A DNA stretch of 64,000 bases from Nocardioides daejeonensis. Lineage in GTDB: Bacteria > Actinomycetota > Actinomycetes > Propionibacteriales > Nocardioidaceae. Each line of letters opens with the position of its first letter. Position 1 is the stretch's first letter. The translations under genes and the position numbers were made by a program. The stretch lies in contig NZ_QHKZ01000005.1 in NCBI RefSeq assembly GCF_003194585.1, positions 186,001 to 250,000 on the forward strand, written 5' to 3'. Below the pieces are notes generated by a model. It did no database searches and had not been told where the DNA came from. It saw only the letters and a list, made by a program, of their open reading frames with translations. Of this stretch, positions 17,364 to 25,248 are shown piece after piece.

Positions 17364-17477
17364 GCTGCCCCGTCCAGATGTCCCCGCGTTCGTGCTTGGA
17401 GAATCATCCCAGAATCCAACGTGATCTGTGGCCTAACCCCAACTCTTCCGCGGTGGGGTCAAGTTACCCTGGCGTAC

Positions 17478-18623
17478 ATGAAGCGCACGATCTACGACGC
17501 CGACCACGAATCGTTCCGCGACTCCGTCGCAGCCTTCCTCGACCGCGAGGTCAAGCCGCACGTCGAGGAGCACGCCGCCAACAAGGCGATCCCCCGTGAG
17601 TTCTGGCTCGGCGCGGGGCGCCAGGGCTTCCTCGGCCTGGAGATTCCCGAGGAGTACGGCGGCGTCGGTGCCGGCGACTACCGCTTCAACGCGGTCGTGG
17701 CCGAGGAGCTCAACAAGGTCAATGCCGCACTGGGTTCCTGCTGGGGCATCCACGCTGACATCACCGCGCCGTACATCGTGGAGCTCGGCACCGAGGAGCA
17801 GAAGCAGCGGTGGCTGCCCGGCGTCGCCGCCGGTGAGATCCTGCTGGCGATCGGCATGACGGAGCCCTCCGGCGGCTCCGACCTGGCTGCGCTCAAGACG
17901 ACTGCGGTGCGCGACGGTGACGAGTGGGTCATCAACGGCTCCAAGACCTTCATCACCAACGGCTACTCCGCTGACCTGGTGATCACCGCGGTGCGCACCG
18001 ACCCCGAGAAGGGGCCCAAGGGCATCACCCTCTTCGCCATCGAGACCAGCAAGGAGGGCTTCAGCCGCGGCCGGAAGCTCGACAAGGTCGGGCAGGACGA
18101 GTCGGACACCGCCGAGCTCTTCTTCGAGAACGTTCGGGTGACGGATGCCGAGATCGTCGGCGAGCTCAACATGGGCTTCATCCACATGATGCAGAAGCTC
18201 CCCCAGGAGCGCCTCGGCTGCGCGATCTCCAACGTCGCGCACGCGAAGCAGATCCTGCTGGAGACGCTGCAGTACACCAAGGACCGCAAGGCGTTCGGCC
18301 AGTCCATCGGGCAGTTCCAGCACAACAAGTTCCTGCTCGCCGACCTGTTCACCCGCATCGAGGTCACCGAGTCCTACATCGACAAGTGCGTCGAGGCCCA
18401 CGCTGCCAAGGAGCTCACCTCCGTCGACGCGGCGAAGGCCAAGTGGTGGAGCTCGCAGATCCAGAACGAGGTGCTTGACCACTGCGTGCAGCTGCACGGT
18501 GGCTACGGCTTCATGAACGAGTACCGTGTCGCCCGCGCCTGGCGTGACGCCCGCGTCTCGAAGATCTGGGCCGGCTCCAACGAGATCATGAAGGAGCTCA
18601 TCGGCCGCGAACTCGGCCTCTGA
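17478..18623 (+). CDS. acyl-CoA dehydrogenase
   Basis: This 381-residue FAD-dependent dehydrogenase is predicted to oxidise an acyl-CoA to its 2,3-enoyl-CoA. Family signatures are IGMTEPSGGSDLAALKT (FAD/substrate loop), VGQDESDTAELFFENVRV, the flavin-binding QLHGGYGFMNEYRVARAWRD and the C-terminal IWAGSNEIMKELIGREL. Chain-length preference cannot be told. ATG 17478 has no SD, but TACCCT is 7 nt upstream (17465-17470), the leaderless pattern seen repeatedly in this window. Cytoplasmic; electrons would pass to electron-transfer flavoprotein, which is not encoded here. It stands alone, divergent from the polysaccharide deacetylase. Confidence 0.92.
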   Translation: MKRTIYDADHESFRDSVAAFLDREVKPHVEEHAANKAIPREFWLGAGRQGFLGLEIPEEYGGVGAGDYRFNAVVAEELNKVNAALGSCWGIHADITAPYIVELGTEEQKQRWLPGVAAGEILLAIGMTEPSGGSDLAALKTTAVRDGDEWVINGSKTFITNGYSADLVITAVRTDPEKGPKGITLFAIETSKEGFSRGRKLDKVGQDESDTAELFFENVRVTDAEIVGELNMGFIHMMQKLPQERLGCAISNVAHAKQILLETLQYTKDRKAFGQSIGQFQHNKFLLADLFTRIEVTESYIDKCVEAHAAKELTSVDAAKAKWWSSQIQNEVLDHCVQLHGGYGFMNEYRVARAWRDARVSKIWAGSNEIMKELIGRELGL

Positions 18624-18638
18624 GCACTCGCCTTTCCA

Positions 18639-18702
18639 AGATCGTCCCTAACAGATTCGTGGCTGAATCCGGTTCTGACCACGAATCTGTTAGGGACGAT
18701 CT
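18639..18702. repeat. long palindrome, copy 1 (24-bp perfect arms)
   Basis: Arms 18639-18662 and 18679-18702 are perfectly complementary over 24 bp around a 16-nt loop. The arm core GATCGTCCCTAACAGATTCG recurs, again as a perfect palindrome, at 56361-56422. It lies between the convergent acyl-CoA dehydrogenase and ACT-domain genes and could act as a terminator, but conservation of the arm sequence between two distant loci points to a dispersed element. Confidence 0.85.
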
Positions 18703-18717
18703 GGATTTCGCCGAGGG

Positions 18718-19332
18718 TCAGGAGCGGGAGATGCTGACGGCGAGGCCGATGAGATGGCCCATACGGGCGAGCTCGGACTCGAGGAACTCGGGTCCGCCGC
18801 GGCGTCCGACCACCACGATGTCGTCGCCCAGGGGGGCAGCGGCGATCACGGTGTTCTCGTCGGGGCTCGCGACCTGCGTACTGCGGTCGATGTCGTGCCA
18901 CTCGACCTGCGAGGGCGCGGCCTGGCTGCGGTGCACCACCTCGGTACCCGCCGGCGTACGGCGGACGCGGGCGGCCCAGTCGGAGCGGAAGGTCGCCGGC
19001 AACAGCTCGATCAGCCTGTCGAGCGCCTGCACCGGGTGCACGGTGAGCTCCTCGACCGCCTCGAGGTCGAGGAAGAGGTTGCCGCCGGCTGCGTAGCGCG
19101 AGATCCACAGCACGTGTACGCCGTCGAGCAGGTTGCAGGCGCTCACGATGGAGTCGGGCATGGTGCCCTGGGCGGTCTCGAGGAGCACGTCGTCGACCGC
19201 GGTCCCGTCGTCGGGCCGATGCTCGACGATCTCGATGGCTTCGATGTCGCCGCCTGCCTCACCGATCGCTGTCGCCACCCGGCCGAGGGATCCCGGGACG
19301 TCGGGCAGTTCCACGCGCAGCAGGTAAGGCAT
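18718..19332 (-). CDS. ACT-domain protein
   Basis: This is a 204-residue cytoplasmic protein with an N-terminal ACT domain (about 1-75: YLLRVELPDVPGSLGRVATAIGEAGGDIEAIEIVEH), the fold used to bind amino acids allosterically. The remaining part (about 95-200, SDWAARVRRT and DIVVVGRRGGPEFLESELARM) has no recognised catalytic motif. It is probably a regulatory or sensor protein in amino-acid metabolism, but no partner enzyme is adjacent. ATG 19332 has TACAGT 6 nt upstream (19344-19339), so the mRNA is probably leaderless although GGAGG also lies close to the start. Confidence 0.75.
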   Translation of the reverse strand: MPYLLRVELPDVPGSLGRVATAIGEAGGDIEAIEIVEHRPDDGTAVDDVLLETAQGTMPDSIVSACNLLDGVHVLWISRYAAGGNLFLDLEAVEELTVHPVQALDRLIELLPATFRSDWAARVRRTPAGTEVVHRSQAAPSQVEWHDIDRSTQVASPDENTVIAAAPLGDDIVVVGRRGGPEFLESELARMGHLIGLAVSISRS

Positions 19333-19395
19333 GCCTCCACTGTAGCGACGTCATGTTTCGCGGGGATGAAGAATTCGCCGGCTCGCGCGGAGCAT

Positions 19396-19836
19396 CTAGA
19401 GCACGCGCTGTACCGGCAGATGCGCGAACGGGTCCCATCCCGGTCCCGTACGCCGGCCACTGAGCCGTTCGGGAAACAGCCGGAGGTAGAGCGGGCGATT
19501 GCCGCCAGCCCAGGGCCGAGGGTTCCAGGTGCGCGCGATCTCCGCGACCTCCTCGAGGTCGTCGACATGCTCGGCGTGTCCCGTCGCGAGCACGCTCCAT
19601 CCGCGCTGGTTCTCGTAGTCCAGATGATCGATCTCGAACGCGGCAGCCGCACCCGGCAGGTGCTGAGCCAGGACCGAGTAGCCCGTCGTGCGGATCGTGA
19701 TCGCCTCGCTGACCCAGGCGTAGTTGACCGGAATGATCTGGGGGCCGTCGGGGGTGGTGAAGCCGAAGCGGCCGACGACGTTGTGGCCCAGCAGGCGGCG
19801 GCACTCGTCCTCCGCGAGCTCGACGGGGGCGTCCAT
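19396..19836 (-). CDS. pyridoxamine 5'-phosphate oxidase-like flavoprotein
   Basis: This 146-residue split-barrel protein belongs to the PNPOx-like family (Pyridox_ox_2 type). LLGHNVVGRFGFTTPDGPQIIPVNYAW matches the flavin-binding N-terminal half, and FEIDHLDYENQRGWSVLATGHAE the second half. Such actinobacterial proteins bind FMN or F420 and reduce various substrates, so true PNP oxidase activity is unlikely. A good SD (GAGGAGG) precedes ATG 19836. It is divergent from menB, although a functional link is not evident. Confidence 0.82.
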   Translation of the reverse strand: MDAPVELAEDECRRLLGHNVVGRFGFTTPDGPQIIPVNYAWVSEAITIRTTGYSVLAQHLPGAAAAFEIDHLDYENQRGWSVLATGHAEHVDDLEEVAEIARTWNPRPWAGGNRPLYLRLFPERLSGRRTGPGWDPFAHLPVQRVL

Positions 19837-19919
19837 GCTTCCTCCTCACACGAGCCGTTCGTCGTCGGCTCCGGTACCAGTGTGCTCCTCGAAGCCTGGG
19901 CGGACTACCGTGATCGCTC

Positions 19920-20864
19920 ATGAGCGCTCTCGATGGTGTGTCCGAGATCTTCGACCCGGAGGCGTGGGACGTCGTCCCTGGCTTCGAGGACCTCACCGAT
20001 CTGACCTACCACCGGGCGAAGGCGCACGGCACGGTGCGGATCGCCTTCGACCGTCCGGACGTCTTGAACGCCTTCCGACCGCACACCGTCGACGAGTTGC
20101 TGCGCACGCTTGACCATGCCCGGATGTCGGCGGACGTCGGCTGCGTGCTGCTCACGGGCAACGGCCCGTCGGAGAAGAACGGCAAGTGGGCGTTCTGCAC
20201 GGGTGGTGACCAGCGGATCCGGGGCCGGGCCGGCTACCAGTACGAGGACGTCGCGGCCACCTCCGGTGACACCGGCGCCGAGGAGCCGAGCCCCATCGAC
20301 AAGGCCAAGATCGCCCGCCTGCACATCCTCGAGTGCCAGCGGCTGATCCGGTTCATGCCGAAGGTGGTCATCGCGGTCGTCAACGGCTGGGCAGCCGGCG
20401 GCGGGCACAGCCTCTTCGTCACCTGCGACCTCGCCCTCGCCTCCCGCGAGCACGCACGCTTCAAGCAGACGGATGCGGACGTCGGCTCCTTCGACGGTGG
20501 CTACGGGTCGGCGTACCTCGCTCGGCAGGTGGGGCAGAAGTTCGCCCGGGAGATCTTCTTCCTCGGCCAGGAGTACTCCGCCGAGGACGCCGTGCGGATG
20601 GGGGCGGCGAACCGCGCGGTTCCGCACGCCGAACTGGAGGCCACCGCGCTGGAGTGGGGCCGGCTGATCAACGGCAAGAGCCCGACCGCGCAGCGGATGC
20701 TGAAGTATTCCTTCAACCTGCTCGACGACGGCCTGGTCGGCCAGCAGCTCTTCGCCGGCGAGACCACTCGCCTCGCCTACATGACCGACGAGGCGCAGGA
20801 GGGCCGAGACCAGTTCCTGGAGAAGCGGGACCCGGACTGGTCCCCTTACCCCTGGTACTACTGA
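19920..20864 (+). CDS. menB: 1,4-dihydroxy-2-naphthoyl-CoA synthase
   Basis: This 314-residue crotonase-fold enzyme cyclises o-succinylbenzoyl-CoA in menaquinone synthesis. Diagnostic features are FDRPDVLNAFRPHTVDEL, the oxyanion-hole region AFCTGGDQRIRG, VVNGWAAGGGHSLFVTCDL and the MenB-specific DVGSFDGGYGSAYLARQVG with its catalytic Asp. The C-terminus (DPDWSPYPWYY) is also typical, and the length matches the longer actinobacterial MenB form. ATG 19920 has TACCGT 8 nt upstream and no SD. Other men genes are not in the window. It converges on the secreted protein with only 4 bp between stop codons. Confidence 0.95.
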   Translation: MSALDGVSEIFDPEAWDVVPGFEDLTDLTYHRAKAHGTVRIAFDRPDVLNAFRPHTVDELLRTLDHARMSADVGCVLLTGNGPSEKNGKWAFCTGGDQRIRGRAGYQYEDVAATSGDTGAEEPSPIDKAKIARLHILECQRLIRFMPKVVIAVVNGWAAGGGHSLFVTCDLALASREHARFKQTDADVGSFDGGYGSAYLARQVGQKFAREIFFLGQEYSAEDAVRMGAANRAVPHAELEATALEWGRLINGKSPTAQRMLKYSFNLLDDGLVGQQLFAGETTRLAYMTDEAQEGRDQFLEKRDPDWSPYPWYY

Positions 20865-20868
20865 CCGC

Positions 20869-21483
20869 TCAGCGCCGTGGCTTCCACTTCACGGAGACAG
20901 GCTTGGTCCAGTCCCAGCCGTCGCGGTAGGCGGCGCCGTCCTGCCAGCTGAGGGTGGCGATGCCTTCGAGCTTGGCGAAGCGCCACCCCTTCTTGAAGCA
21001 GGAGCGGGGGACCTTCACGGTGATGGTGTCTGCTCGGTCGGATGCCCGGCGAGTGATCTGCCCTGTGTCGCAGCGCCACCCGCTGGTGCCGGCCGCGAGG
21101 TTCTCCCACCGCAGGGTGGTGTCGATGTTGGGATTGGCCCCGTAGGCGGTGGCCCAGATGGTGACCTGCTTCGTGCCCTTCCGGTTGCTGAGCACCGCGC
21201 GGTTGCCCTGGTTGTCGCAGATGCCGGAGCTGGGGCAGGGCGTCCAGTCGCGGTACTTGAACGTGAAGACCGCCTTGCGCTTGCCGAGCTTGTAGGAGAG
21301 TCGGGTGACGTCGCCGCGAGCCTTGTCGGCGGCGGTCGGTGCAGGAGCGCCGCCTTCGACGCGCCACTGGACGTCGCGTTTCGGATCGCTGCGGGTGCCG
21401 GCCTCGGCGGAGAACGCAGACAGCCCGACAAGCGCGAGCGCGATGGCGAGGACGAGCAGGTAGCGGGCGCGGAGTGGAGTCAC
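20869..21483 (-). CDS. secreted protein of unknown function
   Basis: This 204-residue protein has a signal peptide (about 1-28, cleavage after AEAG or AEA). The mature domain is beta-rich, basic and aromatic (FTFKYRDWTPCPSSGICDNQG; ATLSWQDGAAYRDGWDWT) with four Cys that could form two disulfides. The SYKLGKRKAVFTFKYRDW pattern resembles small exported actinobacterial proteins seen in many Nocardioides genomes, but no function is known to me. The GTG start at 21483 has no clear SD; TAGAAG lies 6 nt upstream. Confidence 0.6.
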   Translation of the reverse strand: MTPLRARYLLVLAIALALVGLSAFSAEAGTRSDPKRDVQWRVEGGAPAPTAADKARGDVTRLSYKLGKRKAVFTFKYRDWTPCPSSGICDNQGNRAVLSNRKGTKQVTIWATAYGANPNIDTTLRWENLAAGTSGWRCDTGQITRRASDRADTITVKVPRSCFKKGWRFAKLEGIATLSWQDGAAYRDGWDWTKPVSVKWKPRR

Positions 21484-21580
21484 GTCGTGCTTCTACCCCC
21501 GCGGCCGGGCTTTCACTCGCACCTGAGGTGAACCGTGCATGCTGGCGGCAGAGGTAGGTCAGGATCGCGAGGGAGAGACC

Positions 21581-22537
21581 ATGAAGCTGAGTTCGGCCCA
21601 GATCGATCGAGCGCGGGGCGCGGTGCTGGGCTCGGCGGTCGGCGACGCGCTGGGCGCGGCGTACGAGTTCGGGAGCCGGGACGTCGGTCCGGCCGGCCCG
21701 GAGATGCTCGGCGGCGGCCTCGGAGACTTCGCGCCGGGTGAGTGGACCGATGACACCACGATGGCGTGGTGCGTCCTCGACGTTGCCGCAGGTGGTGCCG
21801 ACCTGAGAAGCGAGGGGGCGCTCACGGAGATCGCCCGCCACTTTCGTGCTTGGTACGAGACCGGACCGGCAGACATCGGTCACCAGACCCGGACGGTCCT
21901 CGAGGAGGCGGGCTCGGAGCCGACCGGTGCGGGACTTGCCGCCACCTCCTTCGACCTGCACCGGCGTACCGGACACACGGCGGGCAACGGCTCGCTGATG
22001 CGCACGGCGCCGGTGGCGCTGAGGTTCCTCGACGATCCGGCCGGCCTGGTGGACGCCGCCCGTCGAGTCAGTGTGCTCACCCACTACGACCGTCAGGCCC
22101 AAGACGCCTGTGCGCTCTGGTCCCTGGCGATCAGGCGCGCGGTCATCTCCGGTGAGCTCGAGCTGCGGGAGGGGCTGGCGCGCCTCGAGCCGGATGCCGC
22201 AGCCGAATGGGCCGGATTCATCGACGAAGCGGAACGACGGGCCCCGGGGGCGTTCACGCCGAACGGCTGGGTGGTCACCGCCTTCCAGGCGGCGTGGTCG
22301 GCGATCGTGCACACCCCGGTCCCGGCCGATCACCCGGAGGGTCACCTCGGGGATGCGCTCGAGACGGCGATCCGGATCGGTGACGACACCGACACGGTCG
22401 CTGCCATCGCCGGTGGCCTGCTCGGGGCTCGGTGGGGCGCGGCGTCGGTGCCGCAGCGCTGGCGCTCGGTCCTGCACGGCTACCCGGGGATCGCCGCCGC
22501 GGAGCTTGTCGCGCTGGTGGACCGCGCGATCAGCTGA
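21581..22537 (+). CDS. ADP-ribosylglycohydrolase family protein
   Basis: This 318-residue member of the DraG/ARH family comprises binuclear Mg/Mn enzymes that cleave ADP-ribose from proteins, nucleic acids or small molecules. The paired metal motifs are present: EWTDDTTMAW (about 54-63, Asp57/Asp58) and GDDTDTVAAIAGGLLGA (about 267-283). The start GAVLGSAVGDALGAAYEF is the family's N-terminal signature. SD GGGAGAG precedes ATG 21581. It converges on the NAD-kinase-like gene with an 8-bp overlap of coding ends. Together with that gene, the SPFH gene and the NrtR-like gene it forms a compact NAD/ADP-ribose neighbourhood. The true substrate is unknown. Confidence 0.9.
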   Translation: MKLSSAQIDRARGAVLGSAVGDALGAAYEFGSRDVGPAGPEMLGGGLGDFAPGEWTDDTTMAWCVLDVAAGGADLRSEGALTEIARHFRAWYETGPADIGHQTRTVLEEAGSEPTGAGLAATSFDLHRRTGHTAGNGSLMRTAPVALRFLDDPAGLVDAARRVSVLTHYDRQAQDACALWSLAIRRAVISGELELREGLARLEPDAAAEWAGFIDEAERRAPGAFTPNGWVVTAFQAAWSAIVHTPVPADHPEGHLGDALETAIRIGDDTDTVAAIAGGLLGARWGAASVPQRWRSVLHGYPGIAAAELVALVDRAIS

Positions 22538-23408
22538 CCAGCCGCAGCGACGTCGACGAGCGTCCGATCCGTACCGTCTGGCCCCAGGTCAGGGAGAGTG
22601 CGTCGGCCTCGATGCCGTCACCGAAGGCCACCAGGTGATCGCTCTTGATCGTCAGCGTCAGCGCGTCATCGACAAGTTCGCCCTCGGTCAGCGACGTGCC
22701 GGTGGCCGGCGAGGGCCAGGCCTCCCGCACGAACCAGGCCAGCCGTGACTCCGTGGGCGCGGGCAGGCGCAGCGTGCTGCGGCGTTCGCGGGCCACCGAA
22801 CTGCACCACCCCGTCGCTCCGGTGCCGGTCGCGACGATCAGGCCCGACGACGCCTGCGCCTCCTGCGATCCCTCCGGCAGGGTCAGTTCGTAGCGGGCGG
22901 TCTGGTGGCTCGGGTGCCCGACGAAGATCTCGTTGAGCGCCCGCAGCCGTTGGCCGTCGTCGAGGACCGCCTCGACCATCGTGCGCTGCACGGCCCGGTC
23001 GGTAGCACGCAGCAGGTCGCCGAGGTCCCGGGCAGCATGCGTCACCAGCACGCCGGCGTTGCGCTCCGGCTCCGGGTCCACCCCGATCACCGGTTGTCCG
23101 TCGAGGTACTTCGCGACGTTGGCCACCAGCCCGTCCTGCCCGACGACCACCACGACGTCGTCGGGCGAGAACAGGAAACGTGAGACGTCGCCACGCTCGA
23201 CGCGGCCCCGCCGCCAGTCGACCGGGATCCCTGCTGCGGCTGTTTCGATCGCTGCCCGGGTGAGTCGGTGCCGTTCCTCGAGCTCTCCGATGTCTCGACC
23301 TCGGCTCGCGAGGAAGAACGCCGCTTGACCGCGGGTGCCGTGGGTAGCGAGGAGCTCCTCGTATTCGGTACGCCGAGTCACCAGGACGACCCGGGGCGTC
23401 AGGCTCAT
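22530..23408 (-). CDS. NAD-kinase-fold protein (ATP-NAD kinase homologue)
   Basis: This 292-residue protein has the NAD kinase/diacylglycerol kinase fold. Motif 1, normally GGDG(T), reads VVGQDGL (about 88-94), so the second Gly is Gln while the catalytic Asp remains. Motif 2 NEIFVGHPSHQTARYEL matches the N-E and arginine segment, and motif 3 SSGLIVATGTGATGW matches the nucleotide loop. It may phosphorylate NAD or another nucleotide, or only bind it. Its ATG overlaps the stop of the SPFH gene (23405-23408), so the two are co-translated. Since a housekeeping NAD kinase should exist elsewhere, this is probably a specialised paralogue. Confidence 0.8.
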   Translation of the reverse strand: MSLTPRVVLVTRRTEYEELLATHGTRGQAAFFLASRGRDIGELEERHRLTRAAIETAAAGIPVDWRRGRVERGDVSRFLFSPDDVVVVVGQDGLVANVAKYLDGQPVIGVDPEPERNAGVLVTHAARDLGDLLRATDRAVQRTMVEAVLDDGQRLRALNEIFVGHPSHQTARYELTLPEGSQEAQASSGLIVATGTGATGWCSSVARERRSTLRLPAPTESRLAWFVREAWPSPATGTSLTEGELVDDALTLTIKSDHLVAFGDGIEADALSLTWGQTVRIGRSSTSLRLVS

Positions 23409-24412
23409 GCCGCGCCCCTGCTCTGGCCCAGCTGGGCCAGGGCCTTGCTGACCAGGTCGGGGCTCAGCACCAAGGTCTCGATCTGGGGCAGGTTCGCCGC
23501 CAGCTCCTTCACGGCAAGTGCCAGCAGCACCGCCTCCGAGACGTCGCGGTAGGCCGCGACGCGGGCGGCCTCCGCGTCACCCTCCGCCGCACCCGCCAAC
23601 CGGGCACCTGCGGCGCGCGCCTCCGCGATGGTGACCGTACGCCGCGCCTCGGCCTCGCTGGCGATGACCCCTGCGGCGGCGTTCTCCTCGGCCTCGCGGC
23701 GTGCGTTCGCACCCCGCTGGGCGACCAGCTGCTCCTCGCGCCGGGCCAGCTCGATCTGGGTCTGCAGCTCGTTCTCACCGATGGCGCGCTCCCGCTCGAC
23801 CGCCACGGCGCGCCGTTCGAAGGTCGCCTTGTCGGCCTCTTGTTGCACCTGCTCGCGCGTCGGGGTCCGCAGTGCCTTCTCCACCTCGGGCTCGGGCCGC
23901 ACGGCCACCACGCGTACGCCGACGACGGCGATCCCGGTCTCGGCGAGCCGGGCGTCGCCGGCCAGGCCCGCGGCGATGACCGCGCGCACCGGCCCGACAC
24001 CGTCGGCCATCGCGGTGGTCAGATCGGCGGTCGCCAGCAGGTCGATGGCGTATTGCTGTGCCGACTCGGTCAGCAGCGCCGCGACCTGGTCGAGCGGGGT
24101 TCCCCGCCAGGCGCCGGTGTCCGGGTCGATCGAGAAGTCGATACGGGCGGCTGCTGTGGCGGGGTCGGTCACCCGGTAGGTGATCGTCGCCTGCACGGTG
24201 ACGTCTTGGAAGTCGCTGGTGCGAGCGTGGAAGAGCAGCGGCAGCTCCCGGTCGTCGACCGGCACCTCGTTGAGCACCGCGCTCAGCGGGCGGAACCAGA
24301 ACGAGGCGCCGACACCTGCGCGGACCGTCGTGCCGTTGCGGATCTGCTCCACGTGGGTCGTGCCCGATCCGCGCAGGTGGCGGACCAGGGGGTAGCGGGC
24401 GATGTCAGCCAT
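23405..24412 (-). CDS. SPFH/band 7 domain protein
   Basis: This 335-residue SPFH (stomatin/prohibitin/flotillin) protein has a beta-rich domain at about 20-180 (SFWFRPLSAVLNEVPVDDRELP; DVTVQATITYRVTDPATAA). A long Ala/Glu/Arg coiled coil (about 190-290) and a hydrophobic C-terminal helix follow. No N-terminal membrane anchor is visible, so it would be a cytoplasmic or peripheral ring or scaffold. An excellent SD (GGAGAAGGAG) precedes ATG 24412. It is first in a two-gene operon with the NAD-kinase-like gene, transcribed away from the NrtR-like regulator across a double operator. In the bacterial context it may scaffold the nucleotide enzymes; this is inference. Confidence 0.88.
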   Translation of the reverse strand: MADIARYPLVRHLRGSGTTHVEQIRNGTTVRAGVGASFWFRPLSAVLNEVPVDDRELPLLFHARTSDFQDVTVQATITYRVTDPATAAARIDFSIDPDTGAWRGTPLDQVAALLTESAQQYAIDLLATADLTTAMADGVGPVRAVIAAGLAGDARLAETGIAVVGVRVVAVRPEPEVEKALRTPTREQVQQEADKATFERRAVAVERERAIGENELQTQIELARREEQLVAQRGANARREAEENAAAGVIASEAEARRTVTIAEARAAGARLAGAAEGDAEAARVAAYRDVSEAVLLALAVKELAANLPQIETLVLSPDLVSKALAQLGQSRGAA

Positions 24413-24432
24413 GACTCTCTCCTTCTCCTCAA

Positions 24433-24487
24433 TTAGCGTCAGTATGACGATAAGCCGGAATGATGGTAATCGTCAACTTGACGCTAA
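24433..24487. promoter_or_regulatory. paired operator between SPFH operon and NrtR-like gene
   Basis: Two 19-bp sites in inverted orientation, 24433-24451 and 24469-24487, share TTAGCGTCA at the outer end and TGACGAT at the inner end. Each also contains its own small palindrome GTCA-N3-TGAC. The 17-bp spacer puts their centres 36 bp apart, about 3.4 helical turns. This fits cooperative binding by a dimeric Nudix-related repressor controlling both directions. The binding protein is inferred from position. Confidence 0.65.
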
Positions 24488-24506
24488 AGGGGCTAGGGTG
24501 TCGCTC

Positions 24507-25196
24507 ATGAGCGACCTTCCCGACTACCCACGTGTCGCGGTGACCGTTGATCTCGTGGTGCTCACGGTGCGCGACGGCGAGCTGCAGGTGCTCACCATCC
24601 GCCGGGGGGAGGAGCCGTTCCGGGGGCGGTGGGCGCTGCCCGGCGGATTCCTGAGGCCCCGTGAGGACCTGCATGCTGCCGCCGCGCGGGAGCTCATGGA
24701 GGAGACCGCTCTGCCGGCGGAGCACGTCCACCTCGAACAGCTGGCGAGCTACGGCGCGCCTGATCGCGACCCGCGGATGCGGACCGTGACCGTCGCCTAC
24801 CTGGCTCTGGCGCCCGACCTGCCCACACCGGAGGCAGGCAGCGACGCTGCCGACGCGCGGTGGCAGCCGGTGCACACGATGCTGGCTGGCGCTGAGCTTC
24901 CCTTCGACCACGCGGAGATCCTGCGTGACGGCGTCGAGCGTGCGCGGGCGAAGCTCGAGTACACACCGCTCGCCACCGCCTTCTGTGCGGCTACCTTCAC
25001 GATCGCGGAGCTGCGCCGCGTCTACGAGGTCGTCTGGGACACCACGCTCGACGCCCGGAACTTCCACCGCAAGGTGACCAAGACGGAGGGCTTCGTCGTC
25101 GAGACGCCCGAGACGACCACGCGTGACGGTGGACGACCTGCGCGGCTCTATCGAGCAGGGAGCGCCCCCCGCCTGCATCCGCCGCTGCTCCGCTGA
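24507..25196 (+). CDS. NrtR-like Nudix-related transcriptional regulator
   Basis: This 229-residue protein has a Nudix domain (about 5-135) followed by a winged helix (about 145-210: FTIAELRRVYEVVWDTTLDARNFHRKV), the NrtR architecture. NrtR proteins sense NAD-related metabolites, often ADP-ribose, and repress NAD genes. The Nudix box GFLRPREDLHAAAARELMEE fits the consensus up to the final Gly, which is Ala, so hydrolase activity may be reduced. ATG 24507 has TAGGGT 7 nt upstream and no SD. The palindromic operators between it and the SPFH operon support autoregulation and control of that operon. A plain Nudix hydrolase is the alternative, but the C-terminal wing argues against it. Confidence 0.82.
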   Translation: MSDLPDYPRVAVTVDLVVLTVRDGELQVLTIRRGEEPFRGRWALPGGFLRPREDLHAAAARELMEETALPAEHVHLEQLASYGAPDRDPRMRTVTVAYLALAPDLPTPEAGSDAADARWQPVHTMLAGAELPFDHAEILRDGVERARAKLEYTPLATAFCAATFTIAELRRVYEVVWDTTLDARNFHRKVTKTEGFVVETPETTTRDGGRPARLYRAGSAPRLHPPLLR

Positions 25197-25248
25197 GCCG
25201 GCGGCCCTGCCGTCCATCATCCGCGCCGGTTGGCATGATGGGTCGGTG

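Noticed and set aside
17449..17466. Possible hairpin ACCCCA/TGGGGT before the acyl-CoA dehydrogenase gene
   Set aside because: Only six pairs with a 12-nt loop, and it would lie upstream of the leaderless start; not supported as a regulatory RNA.
20858..22477. 539-residue antisense frame over the ADP-ribosylglycohydrolase gene
   Set aside because: It crosses a secreted-protein gene and the glycohydrolase in the wrong phase and carries no family signature; shadow frame.
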